64,000 bases of DNA from Flaccisagitta enflata (lineage: Eukaryota > Chaetognatha > Sagittoidea > Aphragmophora): positions 70,494,001 to 70,558,000 of the forward strand of contig OZ231127.1 in assembly GCA_965153355.1 (NCBI GenBank), in the 5' to 3' direction. Shown piece by piece: positions 26,623-64,000 of this stretch (position 1 is its first letter; the number at the start of each line of letters is the position of its first letter). The notes below the pieces were generated by a model. It searched no databases, was not told the DNA's origin, and saw nothing but the letters and a program-made list of their open reading frames with translations. The translations under genes and the position numbers were made by a program.

Positions 26623-26657
26623 ACCGACTCCAGAGGGCCCCTCTTTGGAGTCGGGAG

Positions 26658-27850
26658 TCAGTTTCCCCTACGGCCAGAGCCGCCAGTGGCGCCTCTAGGC
26701 TCGTCCTCAGGGACAGACTCTGCGGAGCTTTCTTCGTCTCCCGTATCGATGGCGCGATAAGCGTCGTTACGATTCTGCCTGTCGCGACTGTTGCCGCGAT
26801 TACCACCATTGCCGCTGCGATTGTTATTACGCCCGTCATTGCGACGGTCGTCTCGCCCGTCACGGCGGTCATCACGGTTGTCACGGCGGTCATTCCGACC
26901 GTCACGGCGATCGTCGTCGCGGTTGTCGCGGTTGTTGTTGTAGTTGCGGGGGCGGTTTTGCTCGCGATCGCGAGACCCACTGCGGTCATAGCGGTTACCG
27001 TTCCGGTTACCACCACGATTGCCCTGACCTGATTGAGAGTTATCACGGCTGCCATAATTGTTACCTCGGTAGTTTCCCTGATAACTTGAACCACGCCCAT
27101 CCCTCGAGTTGTTCCGACCACGGTAGTCGGACTGGCGAACATCACGATTCTCCACGATCCTAAGCCGATCGTCGAACGACTTCAGCGTGACCGCAAGGTT
27201 CTCCAATTGAGTGGTCATTCCAGTCAATGCGGCCTCAATACCCGTCGCTCTATCTTCATGCAGAACAGCGCCGGCGAAACCCACAGCCCTCATTGGGTCG
27301 TGGTCGTTACCGCCCGCTGCTCCATCATCCTCATCGCAGAGCGTGAGCTGGTAGCGCAGAGCCACCTCCTTCGCATGATCGAGGGTGCGTTTGCTGGCAG
27401 GGCATCCCATGTCGATGAACCTACGCATCGGCTTCTTGAATGCGGCACGGAACCGGAAGAAATACTCCCGATCTTTGAACTCCTGCGGCATATCTTTGTC
27501 AAATTTGTCCACCGCACGTTTGACTCGGGACGCCAAGGTGTGGAAAGATTCCTTTCCATCCCACTTGATGGTTGTCAGCTTCGCCTGCCACTTATACTTC
27601 TCCTGGGGGTCGACGAGGAGCCCGATCAGTTCCTCCTTGAGGTCCTTCTAGCTCGTGCTCGTCGCTTGCTTGTATGTTGCCAATGCGGCATCATCAAGCT
27701 TCAATGGCAACCATCGCTTGCAGAGATGGCCTTTCCGGGCTTCGTCTTCCACTCCTGTGGCCAACTCGACACTATTCTCGAAGAGCTCTAGGAATGTCTC
27801 AATGTCGTCGACATTGGACTGAAACTTATCGATATTGATATTTGCTGCAG
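26658..27850 (-). pseudogene. gag: Retroelement gag, interrupted
   Basis: The capsid-like part has the typical Ty3/gypsy helical pattern (ETFLELFENSVELA, KWDGKESFHTLASRVKRAV). The C-terminal ~120 residues are an Arg/Asn/Gly/Asp-rich basic region instead of the usual CCHC zinc knuckle, presumably serving RNA binding. An in-frame TAG interrupts it at 27648-27650. A change of frame near 27845 separates it from an upstream open piece (28033-27845, with TPDEIAARDAANALRG). The intact part after the TAG runs from 27647 to 26658. Either decay or sequencing errors could explain both breaks. Confidence 0.75.
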
Positions 27851-28033
27851 ATCTTCATGCTGCTGCCTGGCTGGGGGACCTCTAGCTGGAGGGCCCCTCA
27901 AGGCATTAGCCGCATCACGGGCCGCTATTTCATCAGGCGTCATGATTGCGTCTTCCCCAGCGGTTCGGCTAGGGGGACGGCTTGGGTAGGATGGGGGAGG
28001 AGGCACTGTGACACAACTTACACAACGATACAA

Positions 28034-28380
28034 CGAACTTTTGTTAGCTTAGCACAATTTGCACCAAGCCACGTGACCAACGGGACCCAAACACTTATTA
28101 CCACCCAGGCAGATCCGCCAGGGGGCAGACACAGGGGGGAGGGGGCACTGACACAGACTACGGGACAATTTCACTCTCTTCCAAGAAGCGGGACAATTTC
28201 CTGCAGAGGGCGATAGTCGGTTTCTACAACGTAGTCGTGGTGTTGGAGTAAGTTGTGTTGGAGTAAGTTGGCGTTTGAATTGACAGCGAACATAAGCGCA
28301 GCCGTGTGTACCTCGAAGAGCGACAACTTCTGCTGGCGTTGACTGAGTCTTTTGGGAACCCCGCGAGAACAATACGTTCT
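28034..28380 (-). other. Probable 5' untranslated region of the retroelement
   Basis: No coding sequence. I searched here for sequence matching the candidate 3' LTR and for a clear tRNA primer-binding site and found neither. TTGGAGTAAGTTG is repeated at 28239 and 28256. Confidence 0.35.
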
Positions 28381-28401
28381 TCTCCATTAGAAACACGCCC
28401 T
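28381..28401. mobile_element. Isolated end of the GGGGGCG...TTTCTAGT MITE
   Basis: CATTAGAAACACGCCCTC matches the right terminus of the elements at 2993 and 53337. The matching left terminus was not found, so only one end remains at the junction of retroelement and tandem array. Confidence 0.45.
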
Positions 28402-28763
28402 CAGTTCGCCGAGATGCCAGCAATTCACCGTTAATTTGTGTGTCATCTTTGTCTCATTTCCCTTTATCTTTCATGTCTCTATCTTTATCTCAGTTCGCCA
28501 AGATGCCACCAATTCACCGTTAATTTGTGTGTCTATCTTTGTCACGTTTCCCTTTATCTTTCATGTCTCTATCTTATTCTCAGTTCACCGTGATGCCACC
28601 AATTCACCGTTAATTTGTGTGTCTATCTTTGTCTCGTTTCCCTTTATCTTCCATGTCTCTATCTTAATCTCAGTTCACCGTGATGCCAGCAATTCACCGT
28701 TAATTTGTGTGTCTATCTTTGTCTCGTTTCCCTTTATTTTTCATGTCTCTATCTTAATCTCAG
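28402..28763 (+). repeat. Tandem array carrying a 3' splice site and exon head (paralogue ZP exon)
   Basis: About four units of ~90 bp each read CTCAG, then TTCGCCGTGATGCCACCAAT, then TTAATTTGTGTGTCTATC and a pyrimidine-rich stretch back to CTCAG. The last CTCAG is the acceptor of the real exon starting at 28764, and the first ~27 bp of that exon are what each unit repeats. The array is therefore made of acceptor plus exon start plus intron. Confidence 0.85.
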
Positions 28764-32864
<4,101 letters not shown>

Positions 32865-33420
32865 ATGCAACAAGTTTGATTTGAAATGCAGAATCCACAT
32901 GAGGGCGGTGATAACACCTTCTTAAATCAACATACAGTCAAACCTGGCAAGAGTGCACTCGCCAATAAGACATACTCACCCTTAAGACATGAATTTTTTT
33001 GTTCCTCAAATTTCAAAGTTGTTTATGACAGCAAGCAAGCTTGTGAAACGCTTGCCATTCATGAAGAGTCAAAATTCAACAGCTTTTTGACTGAAATTTG
33101 GCTTTTTCCAGTTGATGTATTTGCCATTACAAGAGTTTCAACTAAAAAATTGATACGAATTTGTACCTCAATCAAAAGTTACAGATGTTTTTCTACAAAA
33201 GCGAAAAAAATGAAAAAGTCCCTTTTCGTCCTAATCTTTTCTGAATGTCCACTTCAAACTTTGCAGTACATCTCATTCTAATTTGCTGACATCGACTATA
33301 CAAGAAGATTAGTCTGCCTATCTGTCCATGCATTTGTCCATGCGTCTGTCCAAATGTCCTTCCCTCAGTCCATCCATCTGTTTGAATTTCCATAAATCAC
33401 GAGTCTTACAAAAGTGTGAA

Positions 33421-33530
33421 AGACATCCGTGCGTGAGCGTGTGTGAGTGTGAGTGTGTGTGTGTGTGTTTGTGGGTGTGAGTGTGTGAGCGAGTGTCTGT
33501 GTGTGAGTTAGTGAGTGTGTGACTGTCGAG
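33421..33530 (+). repeat. GTGTGAGT tract
   Basis: Irregular GTGTGAGTGT repeats; no gene nearby. Confidence 0.8.
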
Positions 33531-33604
33531 ATATTGTAACCGTGCGTGGATAACTTGTAAGTCGCTCCATATACATTTATTTATCTTATCTATCTTATTT
33601 CGTT

Positions 33605-33691
33605 CTTTATTTGTTTCTTTTCCTTTTTCTTCCTTTCTCTCTTTCTCTCTTTCTCTCTTTCTCTCTTTCTCTCTTTCTCTCTTTCTCTCTT

Positions 33692-33748
<57 letters not shown>

Positions 33749-33858
33749 CTCTCTCTCTTTCTCTCTTTCTTTCTTTCTTTCTTACTTTCTTACTTTCTTA
33801 CTTTCTTACTTTTTTACTTTCTTACTTTTTTACTTTCTTTCTTTCTTTCTTTCTGTCT
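33605..33858 (+). repeat. CT/CTTT/ACTTTCTT pyrimidine tract
   Basis: TCTCTTTC, CT, CTTT and TTACTTTC blocks run up to the hairpin repeat; a (CTTT)n run of ~70 bp also lies at 34032-34104 between two hairpin-repeat copies. Confidence 0.9.
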
Positions 33859-33960
33859 TTTTAGTCGCGTGCTACGCGACTCTACACCCCGCTTTGTTGG
33901 TCCGTTGGTCCATTGGTCCGTCCAACACACGACTGGGGTAGCCGAGTATCCCGCCTTGTT
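33859..33960 (+). repeat. Hairpin-ended dispersed repeat, type copy
   Basis: TTTAGTCGCGTGCTACGCGA forms a hairpin, then CTCTACACCCCGC, TTGTTGGTCCGTTGGTCC, and finally GACTGGGGTAGCC and TATCCCGCCTTGTT. Copies occur in both orientations at least nine times in this window. No coding capacity. Confidence 0.75.
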
Positions 33961-34034
33961 CCTTTTCTTCTTTCTTTCATTTACTCATCTTATTTCATTC
34001 TTTGTTTCTTTTCCTCTTTCTTCCGTTCTATATT

Positions 34035-34105
<71 letters not shown>

Positions 34106-34111
34106 GTCCTT

Positions 34112-34275
34112 TTAGTTGCGGACAAGGAACTCTATAAGAGCCTTTCTTTGTCCGTCTGTCGGTCCGTCGGTCCGTCGGTCCGTGAGCACGAGTCGAGAAG
34201 TGTGAAAACGCACATTTCCACCCCTGCCCACGCAGCCCAGCAACTGGTGGCCGTGTATCCCGGCCTTGTACCTTT
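34112..34275 (+). repeat. Hairpin-ended dispersed repeat copy
   Basis: TTTTAGTTGCGGACAAGGAA, (GGTCCGTC)n, CCCCTGCCCACGC and GCCGTGTATCCCGGCCTTGT in the family order. Confidence 0.7.
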
Positions 34276-34287
34276 CCTTCTTTCCCT

Positions 34288-34690
34288 TTTGGGCAGCGGC
34301 CCTGGGGCCAATGACCTATGATTCCACATATGACAATTCCGAATCTCCGTCTTTTCTGTCCCCCTCCTTGAACCCTCCCAGACCTCAAAACAGATTTCTC
34401 AGGCGTAAAATCAGCCCTCTCAGGCCAAAAACCAGCCCTCTCTGGCCTCAAATCAGCTCTTCTGGACCTCAAGTTGGCCTTCTCAGGTCTGAAATTGGCC
34501 CTCTCAGGCATCAATCAGCGTTTCTAGACCTCAAATCAGCCTTCTCAGGCCTGAAATCAGCCCTCTCAGGCCTCAAAACAGCTCTTCTAGACCTCAAATC
34601 AGCCTTCTCGGGCTTAAGTCCAGTTCTCTCAGGCCTCAATCAGCTTTCTAGACCTCAAATCAGCCTTCTCGGGCTTCAAATATTGTCTGA
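34288..34690 (+). mobile_element. Foldback-minisatellite family, one-ended copy
   Basis: GGGCAGCGGCCCTGGGG and CAATGACCTATG mark the left end. About 12 diverged copies of a ~24-bp unit (CCTCAAATCAGCCTTCTCAG) follow. The inverted right end is absent. Confidence 0.6.
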
Positions 34691-34699
34691 CTGAGCTGT

Positions 34700-45724
<11,025 letters not shown>

Positions 45725-46228
45725 CTTTTACGGGAAAAAATAATAATATGCAAATTAACTCAGGTGTCTTAGTAGCGGAGTTGCTGTGATCAATGATGAA
45801 AACAATGTCCTTTTATGGGAAAAAATAATAAGCAAATGAACTCAGGTGTCTTAGTAGAGGAGTTGCTGTGATCAATGATGAACACAATGTCCTTTTACGG
45901 GAAAAAATAATAAGAAAATTAACTCAGGTGTCTTAGTAGCGGAGTTGCTGTGATCAATGATGAAAACAATGTCCTTTTATGGGAAAAAAAAATATGCAAA
46001 TTTACTCAGGTGTCTTAGTAGCGGAATTACTGCAATCAATGATGAACAAAATGTCCTTTTATGGAAAAAAAAATAGGCAAATTAACTTAGGTGTCTTAGT
46101 TGCGGAGTTACTGTGATCAATGATGAACACAATGTCCTTTTAAGGGGAAAAATAATATGCAAATTAACTCAGGTGTCTTAGTGGCGGTGTTACTGCAATC
46201 AGTGATGAACACAATGTCCTTTTATGGG
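45725..46228 (-). repeat. Tandem array carrying a 3' splice site and the MIDAS exon head
   Basis: Six units of 81-84 bp upstream of the real exon. Each unit on the minus strand has TTTTCCCATAAAAG, then the exon start GACATTGTNTTCATCATTGA, ACTAAGACACC and an intron-like stretch. Translated in exon frame they give DIVFIIDHSNSATKTP with small variations, always with a canonical D-x-S-x-S/T, whereas the real exon has D-R-N-N-T. Confidence 0.9.
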
Positions 46229-47110
46229 AAACAAGGCCAGATACACAGCTACCCCAGTTGCGTGCGGGTGATTAGGGGTGGTTAGGGGTGGTGAATGTTG
46301 AGATAAGTAATTCTCCTTGATAGGTGGTCATTCTGGGCCAGTGTGATGGTGATTAGGGGTGGTAAGGGGTGGTGAATGTTGGGATAAGTAATTCTCCTTG
46401 ATAGGTGGTCATTCTGGGCCAGTGTGATGGTGATTAGGGGTGGTTAGGGGTGGTGAATGTTGAGATAAGTAATTCTCCTTGATAGGTGGTCATTCTGGGC
46501 CAGTGTGATGGTGATTAGGGTGGTTAGGGGTGGTGAATGTTGAGATAAGTAATTCTCCTTGTTGGTGTTCCATTCTGGGACAGTGTGATGGTGATTAGGG
46601 ATGGTTAGGGGTGGTGAATGTTAGGATAAATGCATTCTCCTTGATAGGTGGTCATTCTGGGCCAGTGTGGTGGTGATTAGGGGTGGTAAGGGGTGGTGAA
46701 TGTTGAGATAAGTAATTCTCCTTGATAGGTGGTCATTCTGTGTTAGTTGATGGTGATTAGGTGGTTGAGGGTGGTGTATGTTGAGATAAGTAATTCTCCT
46801 TGATAAGTGCAATTCATTCCTGGGCAGTGTGATGGTGATTAGGGGTGGTTAGGGGTGAGTGAATGTTAGGATAAATAATTCTCATTGATGGAGGTGGTCA
46901 TTCTGGACCAGTGTGATGGTGTTAGAGGGCTGGTTAGGGGTGGTGAATGTTGAGATAAATAATTCTCCTTGATAGGTGGTCATTCTGGGCCAGTGTGATG
47001 GCGATGGTGATTAGAATTAGGGGTGGTGGTATTTGAGATAAGTAATTCTGTGATAGGTGGTCATTCTGGGTTAGTGTGAGTAGGTCACAGAAGATCTTAA
47101 TAGGGTTGGT
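46229..47110 (+). repeat. ~78-bp minisatellite upstream of the vWA array
   Basis: About ten units of GGTGATTAGGGGTGGTTAGG, GAATGTTGAGATAAGTAATT and CTCCTTGATAGGTGGTCATT. It begins next to a small piece of the hairpin family (GGCCAGATACACAGC at 46230). Any 5' exon of the vWA-ZP gene would have to lie in or beyond this stretch; none was recognised. Confidence 0.85.
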
Positions 47111-47432
47111 AAATGTTGACACACTATGCATTAGCCCTATAAAGTCAGGCATCAATGTCCCCTCATCCGGGAATGTTTTTAGTGTTTTATGATGTATTGG
47201 GACTTGAAATAGCATGCTGGCAAATTTTTTCTCATGCGGAGATTTTTTTAACCAGGAAAAAAGTCAGTCTTCAACTTTTTGACATATTCAAGAGAAACAG
47301 GGCTTTTATTTTCTGATGAGGAAGCTGGTCACAGCTGCTGTTTACCAAGGGAAACATTCGCTCGAATATACACATTTGACATGCTTGGAATGGTTGCATT
47401 GTAACGATTCGGTCCTATCATGAATCTTGCAG

Positions 47433-59403
<11,971 letters not shown>

Positions 59404-59736
59404 ACGAGAAACTACAGTTCTATCTACAGATGGCGTGGCTGGTCGTTCACGGTTTCTTTTACGAATTTTGTTCTATTATTTCAAGTTTTACTTTCTTCCG
59501 TTTCATTTCTCTCTCAGACACACTTTTTCTTACGAATTTCTACGAATTTTTTCTGCTTCCTTCCTTTCGTTCTCGTTCTCGTTCTTTTTTGTTCTTTTTC
59601 CTCCGTTCTGTCGTTATTTTCTAAGAACTTTCATCTTTTCCGTGGACTACTCTGCCGTCAAAATTCCCATTTAGGATGAGTCATTGTCTCCCATCTTTTC
59701 AAGTCTGATCCTTAGGTATTGGATTATTTCCAGCCT

Positions 59737-59742
59737 AATAAA
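59737..59742 (+). terminator. Polyadenylation signal of the importin gene
   Basis: AATAAA lies 334 bp after the stop codon; further T-rich sequence follows. Confidence 0.6.
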
Positions 59743-59744
59743 AA

Positions 59745-61635
59745 TGCAATGAAAATCTTTTTCATAAAATGAAAAAATATTTTTTAGGAAACCATCTCTT
59801 GGATTTTTTACTCCGAACTTTGGGGGACTTTCTGTTAACAAATATGAAAATTTTAATCCAGTTTGTAGTAGTTAGTATTCGTAGAAGAGAAAACTTGCTA
59901 ACCTTTACCTCATAACTTGACACGCTGGGCGCTACGTCATCCTGGCGTTGATAATAATAAAAACCACACTACGGCGTGCCCGCTATAAAAAATTGCAACT
60001 TCCCGTGGTTTTTCTCGCACTGTTTGTTTCGTCATGGTAATCTCTCTTATCTCCTGGCTCAATACTGTTTTTTCGTTCGTTACAAATTTCTTCCTCTGAG
60101 AAAATATTGTTGCTATTTGTTGGATAAATGTCAACTCGACCGCTAGTGTACGTCTCTCTAAGGGGCCTTTACTGTTTTTGTTTGGTCCGTGAGAGTGTAC
60201 GAGTGTCGAGGGTATTCTGGGTCCTTTCTTGTGTTGCAAGCGCCGTATAAATCTTCGTCTGTGGTCATGACAGGTTAAACCGTTTTGTCATTGTTTCAAA
60301 AAACGATGCAGGAGACGTTTCATGTCGTGGGCTCGTTTTAGAGTCCGGTATAGAAAAATAGTTCTTTGCAATGTTATTTTGTGGAACGTCTTATCGGCGA
60401 TTTTTTAGAAAGACTGTCGCTGACGCTAAAAATGAAAAGTGTAGCGATGTCGTCAATTGCCAATTCCATTGTGACGAAACTTTGTGACGAGACGGTGATC
60501 TGTGCGACCTGTGATGATGAAGGATGCGCTTAAGCGGTTCCATAAAGAAAGTCGACTCTATATTTATAACCATCTGTGATTCATTTTTCTCAGATTTTTT
60601 TACCATTACATCAATTGGTAGTATATACCTTTTTTTTTGTCACAATTGCCAAAATTTTTTATGAGTTTGCAAGATTTTAAATGATCATGGTTGCTGGAAA
60701 TTCATATTTCATTCCACTCAAAACTGTAGCCAAAATTGTTTTTGTTCAAGGCAACTATTTTGCAAAATAAAGAATTGAGGTTTGCATAATCTGAAACAAG
60801 ATGGAGCTGTTTCTTTCGTTTCGGACAACTCATTATCTTTAATTTAGGAGAGAATCAAATATTCGCATTTGTAAATCATTACCACATTTGTTTATAGCAA
60901 ACTTGGTTGTCACTTTTTGCTAACCGACCTTGAAGAAAAAAACCTTAAGCTTTTAACTGAACTTTCTCGTTCGATGTTTGTGCTCTATCTGTGATGTCTT
61001 TGTCAGAATTTGTTTTTCAGGTATTTGTAGATTCTACCAGGTGGAATACTACATTTTGCAGTTAGCTGGTTAGTGTACTGACACACTTTGTTGCCATAAA
61101 CTGTTCTTTGCCATGGAATACACGCCGTTAGGGAGCCATGAACGCCCGGTTAGTCATGTGTCCCAGATGCTACTACGATAATACAGTAGTGTTAATGTCA
61201 TAAACAACCAAAATACTGAACAGTCATATCCTTTCTACTGCTTTTCAGGTCTAGTTAATTTTCCACTTGAAAGCATTCTGGTTTAAACGAGTTAATAAGA
61301 CGAAGTTTCAGGAAATCTACTGAATTGTTAAGGCACCTTAATTACAGACCGATTGGTGGTACTTTTAGGCCCCGAGGTCGATCCGGCAAGTTATGGAAAT
61401 TTGTGCCTTTTGTTCTTTTATTTAAAAGGATGGGGTTGAGTTTGATGACGCATGTGGCAAACACGTCAAGGATTTACAATTGTACCCTATTGAACTAACA
61501 GTGTTTAGTAGCCTTGAAGCTTTTTAAAGGCTCTGTAAAACCCAAAATATGTGTCTGAGAGCAAAAATATTCGAGATTTTTGAATGACTCCCCCCCCCCC
61601 CCCAAAATAGCAAATTCTATTTTTTGAGGGTTTTC
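59745..61635. other. Intergenic sequence
   Basis: AT-rich, with no convincing exon. CTACGTCATCC at 59932 resembles a CREB/ATF site but has no recognised gene attached to it. Confidence 0.4.
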
Positions 61636-61641
61636 AGTTAG

Positions 61642-62250
61642 GTCACAGTGCAAACGAAGGCAAAATTAGACAACCATACATATCTGTAACCTACTTTTTT
61701 TTTAAATAGTAAGAAATCAAAACATCTCTTGTTTTATTAGTTATATTATTCTCATACACAATGCTTAAAAATAAAAACAAACCAAGAAACTTGATATTGT
61801 ATTGATGAGAGACAGGAACAACCACTTATTTGCAAGAATTCCTTGAAAATACAGATGCATAACTTTTAAAAGCAGTTGGGTGAAATTTTAAAACTGTTTT
61901 TATATGCAAATCTTTGCAATTTTAAGAACATAGTCCTATTCTCTTATGTTTCTAAAACGAGACTATGTTTTGGGAAATGCAAGTTAATCAAATTAGAAGT
62001 TGGCTTATAATTTCACTTAAGATAATTACGATTATAAAATTAAATTTTTTTCATCAATTTTTAATTTTTGCATCATTTATCTTCATTTTTCTTACATTTA
62101 AGTGAGATTTCAATCATCTTTCATGCAAAGATATTAATAATTAAAATGAATAAATCTATTTTTAGTTTAATAAATCATCATTTAATGATATTAAAAACAG
62201 TCCAAAAGATGTGTTGACGCATAAAATTTTGTCTTCGTTTGCACTGTGAC
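61642..62250. mobile_element. AT-rich MITE-like element
   Basis: GTCACAGTGCAAACGAAGGC at the left is matched by its inverse at the right (CTTCGTTTGCACTGTGAC, ending 62250), with ATTTT inside. The interior is ~570 bp of AT-rich noncoding sequence. Target duplication not resolved. Confidence 0.65.
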
Positions 62251-62737
62251 TTGGGAATCACCCAATACCGGTTAAACTGGGCTTCAGGATTTTTAAGCTG
62301 ACGCAACAAGGTTGTACTTATAGCTGAAAGCATCTTCTTAAGCTTCAGTCAGCAATAAATCTCCAAGGGCAGAGTTATCTTCAATGGAATTTTGGACGTT
62401 CAAACTGAACACCCCTAATCTTTGCCATTTCCGAAAAGGCGGCATCCCTCCTACGATCGTCTGTGTCCGCTACGTGCTGGATCTTGCGAAAGTTGTCTCC
62501 TGTCCCAGAAGGAGCCACAAAACCAAAATGGTCTATTATAATACTAGTAGTAAGTATTGGGTGTAGTTGCTGTAAAATGTATTTTCGTTGTCCTAAAGGT
62601 TCCTTGTTATGTATATGTTCAAGAGGTCATAGATACCAAGTATGGGTTAACGAAACCTGACGGATAAACGGATGCCTTAGGCATCGTGTGCAACACATAT
62701 TAAAATTCGATTTCAAGGTCTATCTTCTTACACACAG

Positions 62738-63250
62738 GTATTCTGCTTGTCGTCATGCGTGGTGAACATAACCATGCTATTTGCCTATTTACCTCAAATG
62801 ATGAGAGATTTGGGGTATAAGGAGCAATCTCTGGGCGTCTACGCTGGTCTCGTGGCGTCCAGCTATTTCGTCGGCGCCTTTTTATCCTCCAACTTTTGGG
62901 GATATGCCGCAGACGCGTAAGATTTTAGTGCTTCGTCAGGATCTTCTCTTTTTGGTCCACAAAAAGCATTGTGGAAGTAGGAAGGGAAAATTGGGGTGGG
63001 GCTGATGGTCTCGTGGTTGAAGCTTATTCTGGTCGCTGAGAGAAGACCTAGTAGCCTAAGTCTGTCCCCAGTTTGCTTGATTGTCTGATGGCCTCACCTC
63101 CTCATTAGTTTAAACTTTGGGTTTTAAGGTTTCGTATTTCTTCAACAGTTATGGTCGTAAACCGGTCATTCTGACGTGCTTACTCGGGACTTCCGTGTGC
63201 ACTCTTTGTTTTGGATTCTCTTTCAATATTTATTGGGCTGTGGTTTCCAG
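62738..63250 (+). CDS. Major facilitator superfamily transporter, two exons (partial)
   Basis: Exon 62738-62916 (acceptor CACACAG, donor ACGC|GTAAGA) encodes VFCLSSCVVNITMLFAYLPQ, a first membrane segment, then a second starting GVYAGLVASSYFVGAFL. Exon 63149-63250 (acceptor TTCAACAG, donor CCAG|GTAAAA) continues with the family motif A as WGYAADAYGRKPVIL and a third segment. The phase (2/1) fits. The motif and the LP-QMMRDLG loop suggest the ZIFL/tetracycline-resistance-like branch, but the substrate cannot be inferred. The start exon was not identified and the gene runs off the right edge; the last 750 bp of the window are its next intron. Confidence 0.85.
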
Positions 63251-63344
63251 GTAAAAGAATGTTAACCATATGACAACGTTTGAAGATGGCACATGCTGAT
63301 GCAAACCGTTTTGTTGATAAGTTGCTGATCCTCGTTGACTGATC

Positions 63345-63770
63345 TTTTTTGGGCAGCGGCCCCGCAGGAGTCGATGACCTATGCTTTCACACATATAGGG
63401 AATTTTCTTCCCTTTACCTCCTCTTCCTCCCCCCCTCATTTGCCCAGTTCTGCCAAATCTGCCTAATTATTCCAAATTCTACCAAATTGCTAAATCCTGG
63501 ATCCTGCCAAACTTTGTAGAATTCTGCCAATTTCAGCCAAAATCTGCCAAATATTGCCAATTTTTGCTGAGTTCTGCCAGATATGGCTAATTTCTGCTGA
63601 GTTCTGCCAGATATAAAAGATTTACTCACATAACGGTCATGTAGAAAAAACAGGAATAAAAACAATAGAAGAAGAAAACAAATTTGGCTATCCCCCCTCC
63701 CAGTTTCCTGGAGGTTGAGAAAATTCCTCATATCTGTAAAAGGATAGTAGTCCAGGCTCTAAAGGGAAAG
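63345..63770 (+). mobile_element. Foldback element family, copy 5
   Basis: GGGCAGCGGCCCCGCAGG and GATGACCTATGCTTTCACAC mark the left. The interior has TTCTGCCAAATCTGCCAAAT-like units. The right end is a diverged inverse (CCTCATATCTGTAAAAGGAT). It lies in the intron after the second transporter exon. Confidence 0.65.
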
Positions 63771-64000
63771 GAAAAAAAAATCTCGGTATTTGTGGAAACA
63801 AGCGTGGAAATTTGCTTACAGGGTCAGTTTTTGGTGCTGAACAAGATGGGTACACTGTCAAATTTTGAGTGTACCCATCTAAAAAATGTTCAACAAAAAG
63901 CCATAAAATTTTAGTGAAGAAAAATATGGGTTTTTTCTATTTGCATGCAAAATTTTAGTCAAATTGGTTCAGTAGAAGCGGAGATATTGCTGCTTAAAGT

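Larger units (their letters stand above)
16261..28395 (-). mobile_element. Ty3/gypsy-type LTR retroelement with an extra 3' ORF
   Basis: All retroviral-type domains read leftwards: gag-like ORF, aspartic protease, RT, RNase H, integrase, then an intact 1227-codon ORF, a polypurine tract and a candidate 3' LTR. The domain order PR-RT-RH-IN places it in Ty3/gypsy (Metaviridae). At about 12 kb it is large for the group because of the extra ORF and a long integrase tail. Gag has a nonsense codon and a frame change, and no 5' LTR matching the 3' one is visible, so this copy is probably defective. The right boundary is uncertain; sequence at 28034-28380 may be 5' untranslated region. It lies upstream of, and in opposite orientation to, the plus-strand ZP exons. 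Confidence 0.8.

Noticed and set aside
32886-33281. 131-codon open frame after the ZP terminal exon
   Set aside because: No domain, no splice signals, and it starts in a probable pogo-like repeat end; coding status unsupported.
33859-33960. Helitron terminus (hairpin followed by CTAA on the reverse strand)
   Set aside because: The hairpin directly abuts the end instead of lying several bases inside, and no TC start could be assigned.
46240-47100. GGTTAGGGGTGG words resembling telomeric repeats
   Set aside because: They are part of a 78-bp minisatellite unit with unrelated sequence between them, not a TTAGGG array.
59937-60606. Small genes or an RNA gene between importin and the transporter
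   Set aside because: Short frames without domain features and no recognisable RNA promoter or fold; left as intergenic.

Overview
The window looks like nuclear DNA of an invertebrate animal. Its genes are split by short GT-AG introns. One gene encodes a secreted von Willebrand factor A plus zona pellucida (vWA-ZP) protein, a combination typical of animals. There is also an importin-7/8 orthologue, and much of the rest is microsatellite, minisatellite, foldback-element and retroelement DNA. The species cannot be named from the sequence; an early-branching or marine invertebrate would fit. No rRNA, tRNA or CRISPR locus was recognised.

Layout. 1-16.2 kb is repeat DNA: foldback elements with internal minisatellites, a ~132-bp satellite (4.3-6.8 kb), a CAA/CAG tract (6.9-8.25 kb) and several kilobases of almost pure CT cut by a repeated ~120-bp spacer (10.7-15.6 kb). 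One spacer carries a 1.4-kb insertion with an exact 8-bp target duplication. 16.26-28.4 kb holds a minus-strand Ty3/gypsy-type retroelement: broken gag, DTG protease, RT-RNase H-integrase with a long acidic tail, then an intact 1227-codon ORF in the envelope position. That ORF encodes a DEDDy 3'-5' exonuclease domain, a helical region and a second, decayed exonuclease-like domain. Its last codons overlap a polypurine tract and its stop abuts a candidate 3' LTR. No matching 5' LTR was found.

28.4-46.2 kb holds two divergent-sequence paralogues. The last two exons of a ZP gene lie on the plus strand (28764-32864). A nearly complete vWA-ZP gene of eight phase-compatible exons runs on the minus strand (45724 down to 35977). 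Four exon edges in these two genes are embedded in tandem arrays whose unit contains the splice site plus the neighbouring exon end. This is the most unusual structure in the window besides the exonuclease ORF.

47.4-59.4 kb is the C-terminal three quarters of an importin-7/8 gene on the plus strand: 13 exons, all phases compatible, polyA signal at 59737. Its 6.7-kb intron holds nested elements: a hAT-like element with 8-bp TSD containing a 1-kb inverted-terminus element, plus a second near-identical copy of the latter. At 62.7-63.25 kb two exons of a major facilitator superfamily transporter begin and run off the window. The genes show no functional link; importin and the transporter are ordinary housekeeping or membrane genes, and the vWA-ZP proteins are probably extracellular matrix or surface components.
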